Under the pieces are notes generated by a model. That model did no database searches. It saw nothing but the letters and a program-made list of their open reading frames with translations, and was not told the origin of the DNA. Source: Parvibaculaceae bacterium Mf 1.05b.01 (GTDB lineage: Bacteria; Pseudomonadota; Alphaproteobacteria; Parvibaculales; Parvibaculaceae). Taken from it: a DNA stretch of 64,000 bases. A program made the translations under genes and the position numbers. The stretch covers positions 2,633,141-2,697,140 of the forward strand of contig BAOK01000001.1 of the NCBI GenBank assembly GCA_000509225.1, given 5' to 3'. Shown here in pieces: positions 58,896 to 64,000 of the stretch; positions within the stretch are counted from its first letter, which is position 1; the number at the start of each line of letters is the position of its first letter.

Positions 58896-61800
58896 TCAGG
58901 CAACCCACGCTGCGATTGCTGGCGCCTGGTGGTCATCATCGGTCGTGTTGATCTGCGCCTCTCCGCCCGTCTTCGGATCGAAAGCAGCCATCGCTGAAAC
59001 CAGTCCAGCGATATTCTGGTCCCCTGTGGGTTGTGACCCCGCATCAACTCCGGGCGACATCAGGAGTGAAGACTCGAAATGCCCCTCCAGCACGTCCTCG
59101 AGAGAGGCATTAAGTTGGATAACGTCCGCGCCAGCGATCAGGCCGCTTTCATCAGCTACATGGTCAAGACCCGCTGGTGCTTCTCCCAACCCCTGACCTG
59201 TTCCAAAGCCTGTGTCAGAGAAGTTGCCCGTGCTTCCATCGGTCCGGGTAAACTGCCCGATGCCGAAGGAGACATTGTCTCCCGCAACCCGCACCGTTTC
59301 ATCAGATACGAGTGCAATCGAAGCGATACCGGCTGCCGTCAGCGATCGAAGCTCTCCCGCATCCGACACACCGTTCTGATTGACGTCCTGCCAGATATTG
59401 AAAGACCCGAACTCGGCATCATTGGTATCAAGTACACCGTCACCGTTCGTATCGAAAGCATGCAGACCTTCCAGGTCGGTCCGTGCACCTTCTTTGTAGT
59501 CAACGAAGGAGACTTCATCATGATCCGTGATCAGTCCGTCATCATTCCTGTCATAGGCAAGCAATGCATCATCGCTGTCGACCCAGCCGGTATCCTCAGC
59601 CTCGCCGTCACCGTTCAGATCGAAGAAAATATCGCTCTCATCTGCATTGACCAGCTCAAGTCCATCACCGTCGAGGTCAAAGACGATAGGTTTGGATGGC
59701 GGTGGAAGCGGTTCATAGGTAAAATCGTAGGAAAATGTCGCGCTGCTAGAATGGCCATGGCCATCGCTGATCGTATACACAAATGAACCGTAGTGACTCG
59801 CCAACCCGACATTGCTGTTGAACAGGATATGATCAGGATTTGCAGGATCAAACCGCACCGAATTGACACCAACGAAATTTGAGAACCCAGTTATCGTAAG
59901 CGTATCCCCATCCGGATCAGTATCATTGGAAAGCAAGGCAGAAGCGGTAGTCAGGCCAACAAAAAAGTAGTTCGTATACGCACCTGTAGCATTATCTACC
60001 GCCGTTGGCGCGTAGTTGATATCCAGAATGTTGGCGCTGATATTCGCATTTGCCGTGCCACCTTGTCCGTCAGAAACCGTGTACCCAATATTATAGTTCC
60101 CGGGTTGGCCATTTACCGACGTGTATGTCAGCATGGCCCCAGAGATGGACGCCGACCCGGCGGCGGGGCCACTATTGATCGAATAGGTGAGCGCATCGCC
60201 GTCAACGTCAGACGTCAGGCCTGCAAGGTTGATCGAGAAGCTCTGCCCCTCATTCACCGTGCCGCTAGAATTAGACGCGGTTGGCGCGAAGTTAATGTTG
60301 TTGACCCCAACATTCGCCGTGCCCGCTACGCTCCCGCCCTGCCCATCTGACACCGTGAACCCAAGCGCCTGAGCACCAAATCCACCGATCACGGAGTTAT
60401 AAGTCAATGTGCTACCAGTGATCGATGCCGAGCCAACACTCGGCGTCCCGGTCAACGTGTAGGTCAGAGCATCGCCATCCAAATCGCTGGCGTAGGAAGC
60501 GAGATTGATCGAGACGCTCTGCCCCTCATTGACTGAGCCATTCACCGCCGAAATCGTCGGCGCGAAGTTGATATTATTGACGGTAAGGTCAACCGTGCCG
60601 GTTGCCAAGCCCCCATTGCCATCGTTCACCTGATAGCCGATGCTTGCCGGACCAAAGCCCCCCACAACAGATGTGTAGGTCAGCACGCTACCGACAACCG
60701 ACGCAGTCCCGGTTCCGGGAACAGTTGGCAGAGTGTAGGTGAGCGCATCGCCATCCAAATCAGCGGTAAGTGTTGCGAGATCGAGCGTATAGACCTGCCC
60801 CTCATCGACCGAGCCCGTCGTATTTGCAGCTGTTGGCGCATCGTTTACATTCGCAATCGTGAGATCGAACGCGGCGATTGCCGTTTCGCCGAACGTGTCC
60901 GTTGCTGTCACGGCGAGGGACAAGACGCCTGCAGATGTGTTTGTCGGCGTGCCCGAAAACGCGCCCGTCGCAGCGTCAAACGAGAGCCAGGCCGGCAGAG
61001 CCGAACCATCCAACTGAGTTGCGTTGAGCGTTAGAATCTCGCCCGTATCTGCATCGGTGAATGTGGTGCCGGGAATCGTAAAGGCAAGAGCAGTACCTTC
61101 CGACCCTGCTTGATCTACAAGCGTGCCAGCAACAGGGGCAACGTTCGTACGTGTCACATCAAGATCGAACAAAGTCTCAGCCGTCGCGCCCGATCCATCC
61201 GTTGCCATCACTTTGACTGCAAGTAAGCCCATGTCGGATGTTGTCGCTGTGCCTGACAAAATACCCGTGGCCGCATCAATGCTCATCCAGGCAGGGAGCG
61301 CACTGCCATCTGCGAGCGTCGCCGAAAAGCTCAACACGTCACCAGCATCAATATCAACAAAGTTGCCACTGACATCGAGGGAGAGTGGAACATCTCTAAA
61401 CACAGTCTGATTGCTGATGGCAGAGACGAGGATGGGTGCATTATTGAGCGCATCGAGCGTCACCGTCCGGTCGGCGAAACTCAGTGTCTCAATATTGGCG
61501 AGAGAGCTTGTCTCTCCCAAACCGGACACGGTGCCACCGCTCCCGGAGATTGAGAGAGCATAGTCACCAAAATTGCCACTGAAAACCGCCGTGTCCGACC
61601 CAAGCCCACCATCAAGCGTATTGCTACCCGCGCCACCAGAGAGCAAGTCATCGCCATCGAGACCCGAAAGACTATTGTTCCCTGCATCCCCGGTCAGGAC
61701 GTCATTCAGAGCAGAACCAACAAGGTTCTCGATGCTAATAAGCGTATCGCCCTCCGCATCTCCTCCGGATGCAATCCCTGTCTCCAAATTGACGGTGACC

Positions 61801-64000
61801 GGGCCAGCGTCCCAGTCGTAGCGGACTGTATCAACACCATCGCCCCCGTCTAGAACGTCTGCGCCAGCCTGTCCTCGCAATGTGTCGTTACCAGCACCAC
61901 CGTGGATCGTGTCATTTCCTGCGCCGCCAACAAAGCTGTCATTGCCAGCGCCACCGATCAGCACATTGGCCTGATCATTTCCCCAAAGGGTATCGCCAAA
62001 GGAAGACCCAGTAACGTTCTCAATGCCGACAAGCACGTCACCCTCAGCATCGCCGCCGACACCTGCACCATTTGGCTGACGAATATCAATCGTCACTCCA
62101 GCCGCTGATCCTGCATAGCTCGCCGTATCGACGCCATCACCACCATCTAGTATGTCAGCCCCTGCACGGCCTTCCAGGACATCGTTACCACCATAGCCCA
62201 CCAGATAGTCATCTGTTGCGTGACCTCTGATCGTATCGTCGACGTTTGAGCCATAGACCTTCTCGATACCAATGAGAATATCGCCTTCTGCGAACCCTCC
62301 TGATTGGGCTGTTGTCAAAGAAAGGTCAACATTAAGGCCCGCTGTCGAGAGCGAATAGTTCGCCCAGTCAACTCCTCCGCCGCCGTCCAGCGTATCCACG
62401 CCAGCCCGGGCGACCAAATTGTCATCGCCGTCGCCACCGGTGAGAATTGACCCACCTGTCGCGGCATAGAGCACATCACCATGTGATGAACCCACCACAT
62501 TCTCAATACTCGAGAGAATATCGCCTACCGCATCACCAGCTCCGGTCTGGGCTGTCGTCCAGAACAGGTCAACGGTGACCCCGGCAGACGAGGAAACATA
62601 GGAAACTGTGTCATTGCCAGCGCCACCATCAAGCGTGTCAGCTCCTGCGCCCCCTTCAAGAACGTCATTGCCATCGTGGCCATAGAGCTCATCTGCCCCA
62701 GCACCACCGTGCAGGACGTCATCACCCTGATACCCCCCCAGATAGTTTGCTCCAGCATCACCTGTAAGAACATCATTGTGGACAGAGCCCCAGAGACGCT
62801 CTATCGAAACAAGCGTGTCACCGGCAGCATCACCGCCACTTGCCGCACCAGTTTCCAGGTTCACCGTCACACCAAATGCAGATCGAGTGTAATTGGCCCA
62901 GTCCGTTCCGCCGCCCCCATCAAGGACAGTCGCGCCGGCGCCACTGATTAGATTGTCATCGCCGCCACCGCCAGACAGCGTATTGGCGTCTGCATTGCCC
63001 CAGAGCTGGTCATCGTAGGAAGACCCAACTATGTGTTCCAGGTTCGTAAGGACATCGCCTTCCGCATGACCTCCTGATGCAGTCCCAGCAAGAAGATCAA
63101 CGGTGACACCTGCTGTCGATGAGGCGTAGGACACTATGTCATCGCCAGCGCCGCCATCAAGAGTATCAGCACCAGCACCACCCCAGAGACTGTTGGTTCC
63201 CGCATCTCCAATCAGTGTGTCATCATACGCAGACCCATAGAGGCTCTCGATGTTGACTAGGATATCGCCATTGGCCTCACCAAGAGAGCCAGACCCAGTC
63301 GCCAGGTTCGCCGCAACAGCCGATGCTGAATTCTGGTAGGACGCGCTGTCATAGCCGTCCCCCCCATCAATATGGTCCGCGCCTTCACCGCCAAACAGAA
63401 GGTCAGTACCAGCACCGCCATACAGAACATCTGCGCCACCTAGGCCCATCAAAGTATCAGCGCCACTCTCTCCAGTAAGGGTGTTTGCATTCTCGTCACC
63501 AATTAGCGTGTCGCTGAATGCTGTTCCGACAACATTCTCAATGTTCAAGAGAGTATCTTCAACGCCACTCGTGCTAGCAACGCCACTCGCCAAGGCGACA
63601 CTCACGCTGTCCGCGTCTAAGCCGACAATATCCGCATTCCCATCTCCGTTTACATCCGCAATCAGCTGCGGAGTGAAATTCTGGTCGGCCCAAGAAAATA
63701 GGGGATCAAATGACGAAGATCCCAAGAATGCACTTGAGAAAGTGCCGTCGGCCTGTCCCAGTGCGATGTACGTACCAGTGTCCTTTTTGCCAATGATATC
63801 TGCTCGTCCATCGCCATTCACATCACCTAAGAAACGCGGTGTAGCATCTTGGCTCGTCCACCCGTAGGCAGCATCCCCATATCCAGCATGACCCAAAATA
63901 GCGCCGGAGAAGGTGCCGTCAGACTGACCCAGAGCCACATAGGCACCTCCGGTCTTGAAGCCAACGATATCTGCTCGGCCATCGCCATTCACATCACCTA
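58896..64000 (-). CDS. Giant RTX adhesin/surface protein with FG-GAP, RTX, Ig-like and EF-hand modules (5' partial)
   Basis: At least 1701 codons; the frame is open to base 64000, so the start lies beyond the window. In N- to C-terminal order: at least three FG-GAP/VCBS-type repeats (NGDGRADIVG, pitch about 56 residues), eight RTX modules of about 80-85 residues with nonapeptide calcium turns (GGAGADTLDGG) and a shared GDxLxxIExxxGSxxxDxLxG unit, two He_PIG-like modules (NNAPILVSAISNQTV..., NVAPVAGTLVDQ...), three near-identical cadherin/Ig-like repeats of about 93 residues, and a Ca-binding EF-hand-rich segment (KPIVFDLDGDGLELV, FDLNGDGEAED, FDTNGDGVLDTNDAEFG). It has a short C-terminal tail. 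It is expected to be secreted by the adjacent type I exporter and to fold in Ca2+ outside. No catalytic domain was found in the visible part, so adhesion is the best guess. Confidence 0.88.
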   Translation of the reverse strand, partial: GDVNGDGRADIVGFKTGGAYVALGQSDGTFSGAILGHAGYGDAAYGWTSQDATPRFLGDVNGDGRADIIGKKDTGTYIALGQADGTFSSAFLGSSSFDPLFSWADQNFTPQLIADVNGDGNADIVGLDADSVSVALASGVASTSGVEDTLLNIENVVGTAFSDTLIGDENANTLTGESGADTLMGLGGADVLYGGAGTDLLFGGEGADHIDGGDGYDSASYQNSASAVAANLATGSGSLGEANGDILVNIESLYGSAYDDTLIGDAGTNSLWGGAGADTLDGGAGDDIVSYASSTAGVTVDLLAGTASGGHAEGDVLTNLEHIVGSSYDDQLWGNADANTLSGGGGDDNLISGAGATVLDGGGGTDWANYTRSAFGVTVNLETGAASGGDAAGDTLVSIERLWGSVHNDVLTGDAGANYLGGYQGDDVLHGGAGADELYGHDGNDVLEGGAGADTLDGGAGNDTVSYVSSSAGVTVDLFWTTAQTGAGDAVGDILSSIENVVGSSHGDVLYAATGGSILTGGDGDDNLVARAGVDTLDGGGGVDWANYSLSTAGLNVDLSLTTAQSGGFAEGDILIGIEKVYGSNVDDTIRGHATDDYLVGYGGNDVLEGRAGADILDGGDGVDTASYAGSAAGVTIDIRQPNGAGVGGDAEGDVLVGIENVTGSSFGDTLWGNDQANVLIGGAGNDSFVGGAGNDTIHGGAGNDTLRGQAGADVLDGGDGVDTVRYDWDAGPVTVNLETGIASGGDAEGDTLISIENLVGSALNDVLTGDAGNNSLSGLDGDDLLSGGAGSNTLDGGLGSDTAVFSGNFGDYALSISGSGGTVSGLGETSSLANIETLSFADRTVTLDALNNAPILVSAISNQTVFRDVPLSLDVSGNFVDIDAGDVLSFSATLADGSALPAWMSIDAATGILSGTATTSDMGLLAVKVMATDGSGATAETLFDLDVTRTNVAPVAGTLVDQAGSEGTALAFTIPGTTFTDADTGEILTLNATQLDGSALPAWLSFDAATGAFSGTPTNTSAGVLSLAVTATDTFGETAIAAFDLTIANVNDAPTAANTTGSVDEGQVYTLDLATLTADLDGDALTYTLPTVPGTGTASVVGSVLTYTSVVGGFGPASIGYQVNDGNGGLATGTVDLTVNNINFAPTISAVNGSVNEGQSVSINLASYASDLDGDALTYTLTGTPSVGSASITGSTLTYNSVIGGFGAQALGFTVSDGQGGSVAGTANVGVNNINFAPTASNSSGTVNEGQSFSINLAGLTSDVDGDALTYSINSGPAAGSASISGAMLTYTSVNGQPGNYNIGYTVSDGQGGTANANISANILDINYAPTAVDNATGAYTNYFFVGLTTASALLSNDTDPDGDTLTITGFSNFVGVNSVRFDPANPDHILFNSNVGLASHYGSFVYTISDGHGHSSSATFSYDFTYEPLPPPSKPIVFDLDGDGLELVNADESDIFFDLNGDGEAEDTGWVDSDDALLAYDRNDDGLITDHDEVSFVDYKEGARTDLEGLHAFDTNGDGVLDTNDAEFGSFNIWQDVNQNGVSDAGELRSLTAAGIASIALVSDETVRVAGDNVSFGIGQFTRTDGSTGNFSDTGFGTGQGLGEAPAGLDHVADESGLIAGADVIQLNASLEDVLEGHFESSLLMSPGVDAGSQPTGDQNIAGLVSAMAAFDPKTGGEAQINTTDDDHQAPAIAAWVA
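59340..59695 (-). repeat. EF-hand-like calcium-binding repeats near the C-terminus of the RTX protein
   Basis: Successive D-x-D/N-x-D/N-G loops occur: FDLDGDGLEL, FDLNGDGEAED, YDRNDDGLITDHDE, FDTNGDGVLDTNDAE and QDVNQNGVSDAGE. Such loops commonly precede the secretion end of large RTX adhesins. Confidence 0.75.
60000..60845 (-). repeat. Three tandem cadherin/Ig-like repeats (about 93 residues each)
   Basis: Boundaries are marked by NFAPT or NDAPT in the protein, at about 60840, 60555, 60280 and 60005. Each unit has the sequence pattern G-x-V-x-E-G-Q-x-x-x-[LI]-x-L-A-x-x-x-D-x-D-G-D-A-L-T-Y and a GFGxxxxGxxVxDGxGG-type end. DNA pitch is 273-285 bases. Confidence 0.75.
60850..61445 (-). repeat. 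Two He_PIG-like (dystroglycan-type cadherin) modules
   Basis: Each unit is about 100 residues, with the pair LPAWMSIDAATGILSGTAT and LPAWLSFDAATGAFSGTPT at equivalent positions. They connect the RTX repeat block to the Ig-like repeats. Confidence 0.75.
61470..63557 (-). repeat. RTX nonapeptide region, eight modules
   Basis: Eight copies of an about 80-85 residue unit are visible, recognised by GD[ITV]L..IE..x.GS followed by DxLxG and GGxGxDxLxGG turns: NIESLYGS, NLEHIVGS, SIERLWGS, SIENVVGS, GIEKVYGS, GIENVTGS, SIENLVGS, plus a first divergent NIENVVGT. Each contains 1-4 calcium-binding nonapeptides. Confidence 0.8.
63612..64000 (-). repeat. FG-GAP/VCBS-type repeats at the visible N-terminal end of the RTX protein
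   Basis: Three copies of a [AG]DVNGDG[RN]ADI[VI]G motif at a 55-57 residue pitch; the third (most N-terminal) crosses the window end. Between them are alternating FxQ/DGTFSxAxLG segments. These are integrin-like or lectin-type propeller repeats. Confidence 0.75.

Noticed and set aside
59079..59786. 235-codon open frame antisense to the C-terminal part of the RTX gene
   Set aside because: It is the mirror of EF-hand repeats, whose GAT/GGC-rich codons produce long open frames on the other strand.
61470..63557. CRISPR-like repeat array
   Set aside because: The repeats are in frame, vary in length and encode calcium-binding nonapeptides; there are no uniform direct repeats with unique spacers.
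1..64000. tRNA, rRNA, IS elements, integrase or attachment sites
   Set aside because: I looked for tRNA-like arms, transposase motifs and flanking repeats on both strands and found none convincing; a covariance-model search would settle small RNAs.

Overview
The window is bacterial chromosome, dense in genes and moderately GC-rich. The content points to an alphaproteobacterium, probably marine or surface-associated and of the Parvibaculum/Rhizobiales type. The reasons are an alphaproteobacterial-style opgG/opgH/opgC glucan set, a TRAP transporter with a Tat-exported binding protein, a vanadium haloperoxidase, two flavin monooxygenases, four acyl-CoA dehydrogenases, a membrane-anchored PQQ aldose dehydrogenase and a type I secreted giant RTX adhesin. 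This assignment is inference from gene families; no rRNA is present. I saw no tRNA, rRNA, IS element, prophage or CRISPR array.

Layout. 1-3.5 kb: the end of a CPA1-type cation/proton antiporter, then a Rieske-glutamate-synthase fusion with a partner of unknown function. 3.5-7 kb (minus): GDP-mannose dehydratase and a two-subunit Na+/solute symporter. 7-8.5 kb: an EthA-like flavin monooxygenase behind palindromic sites. 8.8-13.9 kb: an XRE regulator and osmoregulated periplasmic glucan genes (opgG, opgH, opgC). 14-19.3 kb (minus): a TTC38-like TPR protein, and an operon of a secreted esterase, a CaiB/BaiF CoA-transferase and a ThDP enzyme. 19.5-21.9 kb: a tightly overlapping five-gene operon around a ferric-reductase-like di-heme membrane protein fused to a Rieske domain, including a 54-residue protein that is easy to miss. 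I consider this the best candidate for an undescribed system. 22-28.4 kb: malic enzyme, a two-component system, and a coupled vanadium haloperoxidase/outer-membrane barrel pair behind a perfect inverted repeat.

28.6-43.5 kb is a catabolic region: ACAD10/11-like dehydrogenases, a Baeyer-Villiger monooxygenase with a divergent TetR gene, a TRAP transporter, a second TTC38-like gene, a small TetR-controlled DUF4345/DUF1772/NAD(P)-binding cluster, and a tandem acyl-CoA dehydrogenase pair that may form a heterotetramer. 43.9-54.2 kb carries a renal-type dipeptidase, LemA and DUF3137, an SDR, a Crp/Fnr regulator divergent from a GST, a nitroreductase, a cytochrome-PQQ aldose dehydrogenase, a Tat-signal SDR and a VOC protein. 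54.6-64 kb (minus) is a type I secretion locus: a giant FG-GAP/RTX/Ig-like/EF-hand protein (5' end outside the window), a GNAT-fold protein, an HlyB-like ABC exporter with an inactive peptidase domain, and an HlyD adaptor. No TolC-type gene is in view.

Convergent gene pairs here often end in hairpins that overlap the coding 3' ends (3483-3518, 12701-12753), and divergent TetR pairs have palindromes lying on the promoter boxes (32493-32511, 40477-40490).
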